Assembly: GCA_001642005.1 (NCBI GenBank)
Contig: LWCA01000193.1
Location: 1 to 41,636, forward strand
Direction: 5' to 3'
DNA from: Intoshia linei
Taxonomy: Eukaryota; Orthonectida; Rhopaluridae
Length of the DNA: 41,636 bases
Position 1 is the first letter of the stretch, and each line of letters opens with the position of its first letter. Position numbers and translations under genes: made by a program. The notes under the pieces are model-generated. The model did not search any database. It was given only the letters and a program-made list of their open reading frames with translations, and was not told the DNA's origin. Below, in pieces: positions 1 through 11,247 of this stretch.

Positions 1-874
1 ATGTTTGCAATACAATAAACCCAAAAAGCGCTTCAAACGTTTGTATCGTTTCAAATGGTGATGTCACATCAATGATAAATAAAGATGAACAAATCAATTA
101 AATTGTATAATAAATATAAATTCACAAAATATACTGTTACTGTTAATCAGATTTTACTGTTATATATTATATTATGCTAGCTTGATTGTTATGTACTACG
201 TACAAACTACACCTAGCTCTGCCGAGGGTACATTTTTATTATACCAAAAAAATAATTTTACGTTGAAAATCTAACTTAAAAATCCTACTATTAACTATTA
301 TCAATCCTTTAAAAAGTGGTTCCCAAATTTGTTTCAAATGGAACCATCATATCACATTATTTTTTACTTTATAGTGAATTATTCCATCTTAATTTTTTGT
401 TTGTTAACATTTGCGTAAAGAATTTTAAAAACAATTTTTTATCCCATTTTTTTAATTTATTAGACGAATGTGTGTATAATATTAAAAATAAAGTAAAAAC
501 AGTCCAATCCTAAAAATTGTCATAAATAGCATAAATTCCAAAAAAATAAAATTAGTCCAATACTAAAAATTGTCATAAAGGTGTGAGTTTTGGAAATTGA
601 AATTTATATTATTATATGTAAAAATTGTCATAAATAGCATAAATTCCAGAAAAAATAATGAATTACATAGATTTTCAAAAAGAGGGACAACTGGGGTTTA
701 TGACCCATAAGATGTGAAATTGGAAGGTTCAAATTTATCTTAATATACGTCCCGAAAAAAACTGTAATTGAAATGTGGTCTTTAAAAAATTATAAGACGG
801 GTAGTTATTTAAATAAAGTATAACACACACACACAAACAAAAATCGCGTATTATATAAGTTAGGATTATGTAAC
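1..874. other. Non-coding, repeat-bearing left edge
   Basis: No convincing exon was found. The stretch holds a copy of the CTAG-ended repeat from about 178, two copies of a ~35 bp direct repeat (about 514-549 and 618-653, containing aaaattgtcataaatagcat) and a short (CA)n run at 823-836. The remaining 3' exons of the actin maturation protease may begin here or further left. Confidence 0.5.
178..740. repeat. CTAG-ended interspersed repeat, copy 1
   Basis: The first ~55 bases begin CTAG and contain ttatgtactacgtacaaac followed by ctagctctgccgaggg. They match copies at about 7979 and 40859. Copy 3 also matches further in (aaaaaaataa then atctaacttaaaaat) and again near 660-740 (ataagatgt...gaaattg), so the full unit may exceed 500 bp. 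The right end is uncertain. No coding capacity is seen. Class unknown. Confidence 0.55.
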
Positions 875-2801
875 CATTTATAAGAGCCCAATGTGCTTTT
901 GATCCATTTTTTATACATGGTTCCCCATTAGCATCCTTATCATAACTAAATGTATACCTTACATTTGTAACATTTATATAAATAATAATTTCGATAAAAA
1001 GTGGATAAAATATACAAGAGGGGTAAAAAAGGAACATGAAAAAACGAAAATTATTCTTGAAACTTAACAATACAATAAAAACTATTCATAATTACATAAA
1101 ATGTTATTATGGTATCATATCGTATAGCAGTGGTTTTCAACCTTTTTGTGTTTGCGACCCCTTATAAACATAAAAAATTTTCTATATACTCCAAACCTCA
1201 TCAATTTACATAAATGAAAATATTAAAAAAGTATATTCAATTTTATTTATATTTTATACTTTGTTCAAATTCTCACAACCCCCCTAATAAATTTCGCGAC
1301 CCCCCCTAACGGTCGCCACCCCCAGTTGAAAACCACTGTCGTATACTAATCATTTAATAAGTACGCCATCAATATCGATTTTCCTTCAATTGCCAAAATT
1401 TTGAAAATATTTACAAATTTAGTTTCTACTATTGTATGACATATATTAATTGAATCAAGCAATTTAGATACATTTTCAACTAGGTAAAATAAATTATAAA
1501 ACGATATACAAATTATGATACATACATGGCCGTGGAGAGGGGCTAGGGCATATGGCATGAGACTACAATAAGGGCCTACTTTTTTAATGTATTAATAAGT
1601 AATGTTTGAAAATTTCTTAAGTATATCCAAAATTTCGATAATCAATGCGACTTCCAACGGTTATTTCTTATTTTTAGATAATGAACGATCGATAAAACAA
1701 TGTATAAAGGTCCCATTTTTAAAAATTTTTTTATACGCCTACAATATCCATCTGACTCTGGCCTACTGCTGGCTCTCCACGGCCCTGGATACATGTATAA
1801 TATACTCCATGATAATTAAAATTACTATAAAACATTTCGCCCTGTAATGATATCTTTAGGTCAATACACATATTTATTAAAAGTTTAATGTTTACATTTT
1901 GAAATTTCTGGGATATCATAGAGACACATGCCAAGCAGCAACTAAAATATAACATTTTTATAATCCTTAATAATAATCTATATCGCAAAAATTAAATCAT
2001 TTATATTTATAAATAATTTATAACTACACATCTTGAAATAAAAAAAATTTTGACGTAGAAATTTTTTCTCTCCATTAACTGAAGTAAACTGTATCCGACC
2101 AAGCTTTTTTTAAAATTCTGGGACCATTGAATTATATATTTCTTATTTTACAATTAAGGCTAATAAAATAATTTGCAAATAGATTAACAATAACAACATA
2201 ATTCGAAGTGAAACTTATCTGGACTTGTGAACTTCATGACTATGTGGCTAGGGTAGGGGTTGCCAACCTTTTGCGTCTCGTAAGCCACTTTTTTATATCA
2301 AAAAATTATACGGGCCCCGTTTTTGAAAATTTACACATAATACATTTCAATTTTAACTGAAGAGAAACGGTTATAGTATATTTACCAAAATAACATCCAG
2401 GGCGATCTGAAAATTCAAAATTAAAATGATCCAATGGTAGAAAATTTTTAAAACAGTATTTAAAAGTTATAAATTTATAAATAATTGGCTTATTTACTCA
2501 AAGAATCACCAAAATTATTATATGGCCACTGGTGTCGACCCCTGGGCTAGGCTAGGAATATGGAATTACGCATTGTTTGTGATATTTTTTGTTTTCTGAC
2601 ATGGGATCGAATATAGTAGGTTTGGCTCTAAAACACAAAATGTTTAAAGTTAAAAGATTGTCCATCAATTTAATCCACCAAATTTATACAAAATTGGTGT
2701 GTTCATTAAATTTAAATCATAAATTAAACCTTGGTCCAATTTGTTCCACTGGAAAATAATCTGTTGGTTTTTTAACAACGCATATAAATTCATCATCTAG
2801 A
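875..2801 (-). CDS. ACTMAP: Actin maturation protease (ACTMAP / C19orf54 homologue), internal part
   Basis: Cysteine protease that trims the acetylated N-terminus of actin. Four exons join in phase: 2730-2801, 1826-1941, 1365-1479 and 875-945 (minus strand). In order they give IGPSCCLACVSM (family IxEGPQCGLVALWM, with the nucleophile Cys), QGEMF, a helical stretch, and YDKDANGEPC...GSKAHWALING, which holds the catalytic His in AHWA; the family has YDEDFNHEPC...GHKAHWA. The residue after the Cys is a second Cys where the family has Gly. The last exon may run a little further than 875. The N-terminal exons (above 2801) were not found, and the C-terminal part probably lies beyond the left edge. 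Each of the three introns contains one hAT-type miniature element. Identification is from remembered family sequence. Confidence 0.8.
1128..1338. mobile_element. hAT-type MITE, 211 bp, in an ACTMAP intron
   Basis: Terminal inverted repeats CAGTGGTTTTCAACC and GTTGAAAACCACTG bound a non-coding interior with degenerate gcgacccc-type motifs near both ends. Flanking direct repeats are tcgtata at 1120-1126 and 1339-1345. The eighth base differs (g left, c right). The element lies within the 946-1364 intron. Confidence 0.9.
1525..1787. mobile_element. hAT-type MITE, 263 bp, in an ACTMAP intron
   Basis: Ends are CATGGCCGTGGAGAG and CTCTCCACGGCCCTG, an almost perfect inverted pair. The flanking repeat gatacat is at 1517-1523 and 1788-1794, with a discordant eighth base (a/g). 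It fills most of the 1480-1825 intron. Fragments of the same family begin at about 3109 and 4645. Confidence 0.9.
2254..2544. mobile_element. hAT-type MITE, 291 bp, in an ACTMAP intron
   Basis: Left end TAGGGGTTGCCAACC; right end ggtgtcgacccctg, its degenerate inverse. Flanking repeat ggctagg at 2246-2252 and 2545-2551, eighth base g/c. Lies in the 1942-2729 intron. No open frame inside. Confidence 0.85.
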
Positions 2802-3891
2802 CTAAATTATAATTAATATTAAACATTCTATTAAACGCGTTTTATAAAATAAATTATATAAAATCATTTTGATAGACATGATATTAATTCAATTTTAGGG
2901 ATAGAAAATGTATCAACTTCTAATTCAATTCATGTTTATTATTCTCATACAATTTTACATTTTCGTAGTAAAAAATACGTTACTATAACACTTATAATAC
3001 TTTTTTTCATTCAAAAATACAGATTATATATAAATACAGATTGTGCATTTTGTAAATATACATTTGCAGTATTGTTTTCAATTTTACGGTATCAGTTACA
3101 CCCAGGGCCGTGGATAGCAAGCAGTAGATCCGGGCCAGATAGAAATTGTATGCCCCTTATAAAAAAAATTTAAATTGGGAAGTCTATACATTGTTTTCCA
3201 ATTATAAACAAATTAAATACCTCAGGTAAAAATCGAATTTTACCGATAATATTAATACATGAAAGTACAGGTATTAGAAAAAACAGATTTTTTCTTTTAG
3301 GTTTGGCTTAAGTGGTTATTTCTCCATAGGTTTGCTAAAAACTGATTTTTATCTTTAAGTGTTAGTAAAATTGGATCTTTTTTTTGTTTAAGTCGTTATT
3401 CCTCCATTATATAAAATTAATTATTGACATAATACATTCATTTTACGATGGAGCCCTGTTATATAGCGTAAACTCTTTTAGGAATACTGGTCAAATGGTT
3501 AATTTTTAGATAGCTTTATTTCTTTTTTTAATGAATTCAACACATTACTGTACTATTTAGTAGTATCGGAATTTTTTCATTCTGATATTGTACTCTTCTG
3601 AGATAACAATAGCAATTTTCATTCATTGAACTTGATAACTTGATTTAACTTTGTAGTAATATTACTATGATTATTTTATAGATAAAATATTAAAATCACG
3701 TCTTACCACTTTATAAATTTTGAGCTTTCCTAATTCATAGTAAAGTATCAGCCATTACAATTTCTTGTATTCACATTATTCTTCAAAAAATTCCTACATA
3801 GACAATCTAATAGTCATGGTAAAGTTGTTTGTAAATTAATTTTTCGCTAATACACTGAATTTCAGTGACCAAAAGTAAAAGTATAATAAGT
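2802..3891. other. Intergenic or intronic AT-rich stretch with transposon fragments
   Basis: It should contain the N-terminal exons of the actin maturation protease on the minus strand, but I could not place them. A fragment of the cagggccgtggatag hAT family lies at about 3109-3190. Around 3230-3420 there are degenerate copies of the motif that recurs inside several hAT elements here (aaaactgattttt and similar). Confidence 0.4.
3109..3190. mobile_element. Truncated hAT-type element (CAGGGCCGTGG family)
   Basis: Begins cagggccgtggatag and continues with agaaattgtatgcccc, which resembles aaaattgtagggcatat in the copy near 4645. No matching right terminus was found. Confidence 0.5.
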
Positions 3892-5344
3892 ATGGATGAT
3901 ATTCAAGTAAATGTAATTAAGGTTTTAAAAAATAGCGTTTAGTTGAATGATTATGTCTACTGCATTCCAAAAAAGAAAATTAATAAAAGTAAAACACTAC
4001 ATGTTATATTTCATGTTTATTAGAAAAAATTATTTTCGACCATTCTAATACTATGGAAATATGGAATTATATCGACGTGATAATTAATGTATATTTTTAC
4101 TACATAAAAATATATATTATAAACTTTATAATATAAAGTATCAAACTCTAAATCAGAGATCGTCAAATTTATCTATATAAACTCTTGGTGTCAAAAAATA
4201 TTTGAGTTGATGGGATTTTATATCCAAACTTAGTATCCAGAACAGAAAAAGTTAGGGACCTGTCTAAATAAAAAGCATAAATATTTAAATTTACAAAATA
4301 GCAAAGTTCACGAGATATTCGCAATAATTTGATTGAATGGATCACATCTAGACTGAAACATGAAGAAAAAATTGAATTTCATTGTTTGGATGTGTCTCTT
4401 GTTATTTTAGGTTCATTTGTACAATTTTTGTTTTAATCACTTTTTTAGGTCACTTTGTTGAACTTTTACAAAATGTCAAATATATAGTAAAACACTTTGA
4501 AAATAGTCAAAAATGTCATGTTATACATCTGGATGAACATATTCAGGAAATGAAAACATGTGTTTCCTTTTTTTTTAAATATTTCATGGAACTAGTATTT
4601 TTTACGTATTATTCTATTGATTACATTTCTGGTAGGTGGGAACAGGGCCGTGGACAGGCCACAGTGTCTCAGGTCAGACGAAAATTGTAGGGCATATACA
4701 AAAATTAAAAAAATGTTTGGTTCTTCCTTCCATTTTAATTTGTTCAACGTTACCCTACTGCAGTGCTTTTTAACCATTTTTGGTGGACGACACATTTCAA
4801 TCTCAAAAAATTTCGCGATACACCAATCAAAAAAATAAACGATTGATTAATAAATATAGTTGAACCAATTTTTTTTTAATAATAATCTGAAAATAATGTA
4901 AAATTTATCATCATCACTAAAAATATCTTTGATTTGCATTTTTACGTCTTCCAATTGTATTGTCTGCTAATCGAATTTAAAAAAAAATGAAATAAAATTT
5001 TAAGTTTGGCGACACATCTGGAAATCATTGACAACACACCGGTTGGTGCCCCATCATACGACCTTTTTTTAACCTGACCTGATAATATTGAATAATAGGC
5101 CCGTTATATGACTCTAGACCTTCCATGATACTGGATGAAAGGTAGGCATATTGATACATTAATTTACTTTTTGAAATAATAAGACAAACTAAGGTTTTTT
5201 CGGGATTAAGTGAAAATGACTTTTATCCATAACGGGGTAAATATTTTGTTATTATTACCCATTAACAGTAAGTTGACATTTACTGAAAATTTGTTTTTAT
5301 CTTGTGGACATTTTATTTTGTGTTTACCCTACCGGCTAGTATAA
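3892..5344 (+). CDS. Unrecognised small five-exon gene
   Basis: Proposed exons are 3892-3906 (or to 3921, also in phase), 4302-4410, 4449-4559, 5099-5141 and 5269-5344. They join without frame breaks into a protein of about 117 residues with no obvious signal peptide. The middle is helical (DVSLVILGHFVELLQNVKYI), then HLDEHIQEMKTCPLYDSRPS, and the C-terminus is hydrophobic and Cys-containing (LSCGHFILCLPYRLV). Support comes from splice phase, a typical 38 bp second intron and residue content unlike the surrounding AT noise. I do not recognise the family. The third intron carries two hAT fragments. It ends 94 bp before the ORC3 start. It could be part of a larger gene if the last exon is wrong. 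Confidence 0.5.
4645..4740. mobile_element. Truncated hAT-type element (CAGGGCCGTGG family)
   Basis: Starts cagggccgtggacaggcc within an intron. Matches the copy near 3109 for roughly 60-80 bases. No right end is recognisable. Confidence 0.5.
4761..5065. mobile_element. Degenerate hAT-type element
   Basis: Left end cagtgctttttaaccattt resembles CAGTGGTTTTTAACC ends. The right side has ggcgacacat and ends near ccggttggtgcccc. No matching target duplication was found, so the borders are approximate. Confidence 0.5.
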
Positions 5345-5438
5345 ACGTTGTGGTGACCAGTCACCACTCTCATAGAGCACTACGCGGACTATTATTTTCT
5401 GTTTTTTATCCAATGGGTTCCGTTAAACTTTGAATTAA

Positions 5439-8400
5439 ATGTCTGCAAAGCCGAATTTACCGTACTCGAGACTCGTCTTCGGGTCTAAACGAAAAATTTG
5501 TAAAATTGGGGTCTCATGTTTCCAAATTGAGATTTAAAAAAGTATATTTTTCAATATCAGTTATGATTCATAACTGTATCAAATTTAAACTGTCCACGCC
5601 ACTTACCTGTTATCATTATTATAATTTTATGATAATTAATTTTACAATCAGGTGAATATTCACTCTAAAGAAAAAAAATATAATTTCAATAAAACAAAGA
5701 AATACGTTTTTTCAGATATTTCCAATTTAATACAAGAATACGATGAAATATGGTCAAATACTAGTTCAGTAATTTTTTATATAACTGTTCCTTAAACTAG
5801 GATGATCGGGCCATCGATTAGTATAATTTTCTGTAGTTTCATCATAACTTACATATTTGTCTCGTAATGATATGTAAATAAAATTAAAAACTTGTTTTAT
5901 CAGTTTATTATTTATCCACATTTTTTTAAGATACAGAGTTTGAAAGTTTTAGAATTACTTAATCTTCAAATTTAAATGATTAATGAAATTATTTATTAGG
6001 AATCCTATATTAATGAAGTTTTTCTAGTCATTTTACATTATGACAGAAATATACCAAATTGTATTAAAAAATTTATGAAAATTATCAGGTATTTTTTATT
6101 TGATTCGTCACTATTCATTCAAAATGTACATTGTACAATATATATTTAGTGAAAATAATCTGGCATTTAAATTTCATTTCGTTTTTTTTATCAATGGTTA
6201 TGATACCGATTTCTATTTTGATAGATATCTGTCAAAGCACTTGAATCTTGATATTTATAATGGAATTGACATGAACGTTCAATCAATATTTCATGAGGTT
6301 ATTATAGTCTTTCGATATCTTTTTATTTCATATTTATAATTGCGCATTGATTTATTATTTAGATTATTTTACATTTTGCAGTAAATTTTAAATTTTTTAT
6401 TGATTTTCCGATATTAAAAAAAATTGAATTTACACTAACTAATGTTTGTCATTCATTCGAATATCTTGGATCTGTTTTGAAAGTAATTATAAATGTTATC
6501 ATTAATTTTATATAATTTCATTTTCAGTTTATTGTACTTGATCATAATTCAAATTATCCAAAATATCATAATCAGAGTTTAGATGAACTTGATTCTTTAC
6601 CTTTTAAAGGTTTGTTGTCTTTTAGAAGGTAATATTGTGTGAAATGTATTTTTATAGTCTGAGTAATGTAATTAGATTTATTGAAAATTTGAATGATAGC
6701 CGAGAAATAATTAATTTATTAGAGAACAGCAAACACTTTTTTGTAATTTTTATTTTGTATGTATGTTACCGTCTGTTTACAGCATTTCAAAATATATTTA
6801 TTTAGATCCCCAAAAAAAATATTAAATATAAAACATTTATGAAAAAATTGAAAATTTTTCTCATACAATTTAGTAAAATCGTTTTTTAAAAAAATATTAG
6901 AAAAAGGGGATTTTTCCCTTAAAGGTTGATAAAATCGGATTTTTTATTTTGGATTAAGAAGTTGTTGCTCATAAGATATGGTAAAATCTGATTTTTCCCT
7001 TAAGGGTTGGTAAACTTGAATTTTTTATTTTGTGGTTAAAGTTTTCTAATTATTTATTTTAATTGTTCTCATAAGATTTTGTAAAATCGGATTTCTCAAA
7101 AAATATTGGTAAAAATTGATCTTTCCTTGAAACTTTGAAATGGTATTTTTTATTAATAGTGAGATAAAAGTAGGATTTTCAAAATAATAATATGGTCGTC
7201 TAGGCTTTGGGTTAAATTCCCAAAATCTAGCAACTCTGTAATAAATATTAAAAATCCTCCTATAAAAATAAATAAAATTTTTTATATTTTATTTGAATTT
7301 TACGGACACCAGGCATATATTTTTGACTTTTAGGGGTCCAGGGACCCCAATCGCCAACCACTGATTTAGAAAATTAGTCATTTTGCCATTTCAGGCAAAT
7401 TAAAGAATTTTAATTTTTTTAGATTAATTATGGAAAAAATCCACATTTACCAACCTTTTTGAGAAAACTTCACTTTTACTAATTTAAATTAAATTAGTTA
7501 TTTATTGACACTATTTTTTAAATGTTAATGAGTCAAGCTGGTAAGTTGCCTTTGTTTTTTGAAAAAAATGAGATATATTATAAATTAAAAACCAATGCAC
7601 CATTTCGTGTTCTAGATGAAAATTGTGCCGTATTGTGCCACCCAATATGTCAAATGTAATGTTAATTACTTTAATAGAAGTATCTTGAAAATAACATGAA
7701 TATTCTATTAAAAATGAAATTGGAATGGCCTACCGCAATTTGTTTAATGAAGGAATTGACAAGTTTTTACGTTACGACAGAAAACCCAATTTTGAACAAT
7801 TTACATACGGTATTATTTTTTGAATTAATAAAATTAAAATCATCAAATAACCATTTTTAGATGGCAGACGTAATAAAATTTGTATGTCAAACTGATTTAA
7901 CAAAAACAGTTGAATATACTGCTGTAATGAAATTTTTGAGGTAACATCATCGTTTATGATTTTTTTTAATATAGAGAACTAGTTTGACTGTTATGTACTT
8001 GGTACAAACTGCAGCTATCGGCCGAGAGCGAAATTTTTTTTATTTTAACAACATAATGACGTCAATTCTCTAGATCAGTGATTCTTAACCTCTGCGACAC
8101 GGCGTTGTGCTTGCACTTGTGCGCCATGAATAGAGTTCAGGTGACCGCAAAGAAATCTGATTTTATTTTATAAATTAGTGTCAAACTTTTAGATTATTTG
8201 ATGAACATTTTGGGATTTACTGTTTAATATAATTTATGCATATTAAATGTACTATGGTGAACACCAAAAATATCAACATTTTATCATACATCAAATGTTT
8301 TTTACTAAATTTAAGTCACCAAATAAAAATTATTTTTATATTATCTTTTTTAATCTTTGCACATTTTCGAATATCCATGTTTTTTCTTATCAAAATTCCA

Positions 8401-10062
8401 AATTTTTATTTATTTTACAGATGCGCCCTGAAGCAAAAAAGGTTCAGAACACTGCTCTAGAGACATAATTATCGATTTTAATGATTTATCATATTGATTT
8501 TTGGCCAAATAATTAAAGATAATTATAGGATCAAAATTTGGTAGGTATTTTAAGAGAAGTTTTTTTGACCCAATTTTTAAATCCTATAAAATGTTTATTT
8601 AAAAATTTTAACAGAATAAATTTTATTAGAGAATGAATGTATAATTTTAAAAATAAAGTAAAATCCTACAAAATGTAGAAAAAATACTGATGAAATTATA
8701 ATTATTATTTAGTGAAAGTGACCCAGTCAAATTTATTGAAATTATGAAATCATTTACCAGTAAAATGCCAAATATTGAAAACGACTTATCTGAAAGTTTC
8801 AAATTAATATCTCAGCTAAAACGTTTAACTGAAAAAGTTAATTATTGACATTGTGGTAAACATTAATATCAATTGTAGAATACACCAAAATCACAATCAA
8901 TAGTTTATGCGGCAATAGATTCATTTTACAAGTAATTAAAATGAAACTTTTTTTAAATAAAAAATTCGGCAGAAATGTAAAGTTTAATTACAAAGACATA
9001 CCAATGCATGAATGTTTCTTTTATGTGGATATAAAGGCAGTAGATGGACACTTTCACAAGGATATTGGAGCGTCTTTAATTAAAATTTACCAAAATCTAA
9101 ATCATCTATTTAAGGTAATTAGTTTGGATTAGGTAATACGTTATAGTATTCCCAGTGGTGCCCAAACTTTTTACTGTCGCGGCGCACTTTAAAATGTAGA
9201 TGGGTTTTGCTGGAATAGTCCCCCGAAAATATGAACCAAATGTTTTAACATTAATTTGAATTACAAAAATTTTGGTGATTTATTTGTCTTACACAAACAT
9301 ACTATGGCAATTATAAATTAAGAAATATAACATAAAACCCACACATAAATGCTAACACAAATACGTATAGCTTTAATGTGTGCTTGATATAATCAGTGTA
9401 TACATGGAAATTAATAACCCTGTATTTTTAATTCAATTTTTAAATTATAGTTAAAAATCTTGTGACACCCTAATGGTATTTTTCGACGCATAGAGCGTCG
9501 CGGCTCTCATTTTGGGAACCACTGCGTTATACAGTACGACCCATGTATAGAATTCGAGTAGTTGAGTTATCTATAAAATTTAATTTCAAACACTCGGGTC
9601 GTAATGTAAAATAATGTATTAATCAAAATTTGTAAAATAGGTACAAAATACGAAGATAGATGAAAAGTTGAAAATGTATTCTAAGGATTTATCATTTATT
9701 TACAATAACATTAAAATGTGTGGTGCACGATTTAAAACTAGGGATTTATATGAAGTAATTATACAATTATACTAGAATAGTTAATCTCGAAGTGAAATTA
9801 ATTAAATTACTGATCTGAAATTATAATGACAAATTGTGTAATGTAAAGTACAATTTTGTAAATATTTAGGCTTTCAAAGAAACTAGGACAAATTCTGAAA
9901 AGGATTCAAAGTAATTATTTAAAAACTTTAAATTTAAATATAAATAAAAATAGAACCAGATTCATAAAATGCATAACTCAACTAGAATACTGTGGCTTAT
10001 TAAAATTTTCAAAAAATGACTACAAGGAAATAAAAAAGGCACCTTTTTCTGTAATATTATAA
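5439..10062 (+). CDS. ORC3: Origin recognition complex subunit 3, short divergent form
   Basis: ORC subunit needed to load the replicative helicase at origins. Fifteen exons join in phase: 5439-5499, 5716-5768, 6000-6088, 6150-6297, 6363-6482, 6528-6628, 7533-7629, 7678-7809, 7861-7940, 8713-8836, 8879-8931, 8973-9114, 9641-9754, 9870-9910, 9954-10062. They encode about 487 residues (human ORC3 is about 711). Recognisable points: N-terminal RLVFGSKRKI then YDEIW (human CFVFKPNSKKRK, YQLIW); FVFFINGYDTD (ALVLGVNVTDHD); KYLENNMNILL...LMKELTSF (RYLKEETQLLL...LHKFTSS); C-terminal TRFIKCITQLEYCGLLKF (ARFIRAVSELELLGFIK). Exons 5-7 are least sure. Introns hold three hAT elements and one CTAG-ended repeat. 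The stop overlaps aataaa. Confidence 0.75.
6808..7363. mobile_element. hAT-type element with internal repeats, in an ORC3 intron
   Basis: The right end is ccaaccactg. The flanking repeat atttaga is at 6800-6806 and 7364-7370 (eighth base t/a). The left inverted repeat seems lost: the element begins ccccaaaa. The interior has several degenerate copies of a unit like gtaaaatcggatttttccc plus ttaagggttggtaaa. Confidence 0.7.
7977..8040. repeat. CTAG-ended interspersed repeat, copy 2 (short)
   Basis: ctagtttgactgttatgtac then ttggtacaaactgcagctatc matches the start of copies 1 and 3. It degrades after about 60 bases. It lies in an ORC3 intron, just before an hAT element. Confidence 0.6.
8076..8454. 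mobile_element. hAT-type MITE, 379 bp, in an ORC3 intron
   Basis: Ends CAGTGATTCTTAACC and GGTTCAGAACACTG. Flanking repeat ctctaga at 8068-8074 and 8455-8461, eighth base t/g. Subterminal cgccatg and gcgccctg motifs are seen. The two open frames here are not supported as genes. Confidence 0.9.
9153..9524. mobile_element. hAT-type MITE, 372 bp, in an ORC3 intron
   Basis: Ends CAGTGGTGCCCAAAC and TTTGGGAACCACTG, with gtcgcggcgc and cgtcgcggct just inside. The repeat cgttata is at 9139-9145 and 9525-9531. On the left, seven extra bases separate it from the element. A related fragment lies at 41262-41353. Confidence 0.85.
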
Positions 10063-10100
10063 TAAAAGTACATTAAAATGTTTTAATACTGATTATTTGA

Positions 10101-10761
10101 TTAATTATTATGTGGTGTAACTCGACCAGGTATGTAATTTCGGTCTATTTGTTCGTCCAAAAGAAACATGTGTACAGCAATGTCTTCTCTAGCTACGGGG
10201 TGTCCAACGATTCTGTTTGATAAATTAAACTTTTCTTATTGAAATTTTACTTGTTGATAAAGTCTTCTAATCCTTTTCGGCGACGTTCGATAAATTTTGG
10301 GTCAAATAAACCATTATCGCTGCGGAAAGGTAGATTCCTAAAATAAGATTTGCTAGGGAATTCAGGTATTTGCATCTAATCATATATTTATATATTATAA
10401 AGAAAATACGTGTACTTTATCTTCGCGTTCAAGTTCATTTTTTAACCATTCAAAATCGCTATAACGTCGATATACGGTGGATTGTTTGGTGGCAAATACG
10501 GGTATGTTGGTCTACATTAAATTGATCTTTCATATAGTTTTTTTATTAGGCTTATGATGGCTATTGCCAAACTACATTTTAATTTGGCACTAACCTTTAA
10601 AAGTATCATACGTTTAATGTAACTCTATAAACAACGTGTTTATTGGGTCCAGTTCCTTTTATATCTGGCGACGATACGTCTATTTCTAAAAAATTTGAAG
10701 GACACGTATAAGCTTCTTCCAACGTTTGTCCATTGCGACAGAGCCGTTTTACATTTACCAT
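10101..10761 (-). CDS. SNX3: Sorting nexin 3
   Basis: A PX-domain protein of early endosomes that binds PtdIns3P and works with retromer to recycle cargo such as Wntless. Four exons: 10612-10761, 10416-10511, 10251-10375, 10101-10212; 160 residues against 162 in human. N-terminal PSNFLEIDV, the PX core TVYRRYSDFEWLKNELERE with the lipid-binding RRYSDF, then FPSKSYFRNLPFRSDNGLFD and FIERRRKGLEDFINK match the family closely. Start ATG at 10759-10761. The coding part is essentially the whole gene. It is tail to tail with ORC3 (38 bp apart). The 38 bp third intron is typical of the locus. Confidence 0.97.
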
Positions 10762-11247
10762 TTTTTGTACGAATTAATTAGATATCAGTCCTATGGATAC
10801 ACGTTACTATGAAAGCAATGCGTTTGTTTACAACTGTTTGTAGCTTAACAGCAACATTTTTCAATTATCGTACTCGTGCCAGTGTTAAAGGTATACTTTT
10901 AAATTTTGTAATACATTCCTTTTATCCATGTTTGTGAACCCAATACTGAATTACTAATTTAACGTCATGGAGAGTAAATTTCTCTCTAATATTTACTGAT
11001 TATTGGTTTTGAGTAGTAAAATTGTTTCCATACATGAATGTTTAATATCAATATTAAAATATGTAATTTACAAATTGGATACTGGCTAATTGAGTATCTA
11101 CATTACATTGACAACAAAATTACATTTATATATCCATGACTATTTTTTGTTTTGAATTGTTAAGATTTGTCTAGATTTTTCTGAACTCAATTTTCGTAAA
11201 TTACGTTACTCATTTTTTAAATCACTTAATATATTAATTTAAGCAAA
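10762..11247. other. Intergenic region between SNX3 and the DnaJ gene
   Basis: Divergent upstream region shared by two genes. It contains a short open stretch starting at about 10810 (plus; 28 codons to a possible donor) that I could not connect to other exons. It is otherwise AT-rich with no recognised motif. Confidence 0.4.

Noticed and set aside
735-1070. 111-codon minus-strand frame taken as one gene
   Set aside because: Only its centre (875-945) is an exon of the actin maturation protease; the rest is intron read-through.
4382-4838. Continuous frames of 67-102 codons on both strands
   Set aside because: They are read-through of a real exon plus intron, or lie in hAT fragments; the spliced model explains the coding part.
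8236-8468. Two plus-strand frames of 73-74 codons
   Set aside because: They lie wholly inside the hAT MITE 8076-8454 and its right flank.
10810-10897. Possible first exon (MKAMRLFTTVCSLTATFFNY...) upstream of the DnaJ gene, looking like a mitochondrial presequence
   Set aside because: No following exon could be found before 11248; kept only as a note.
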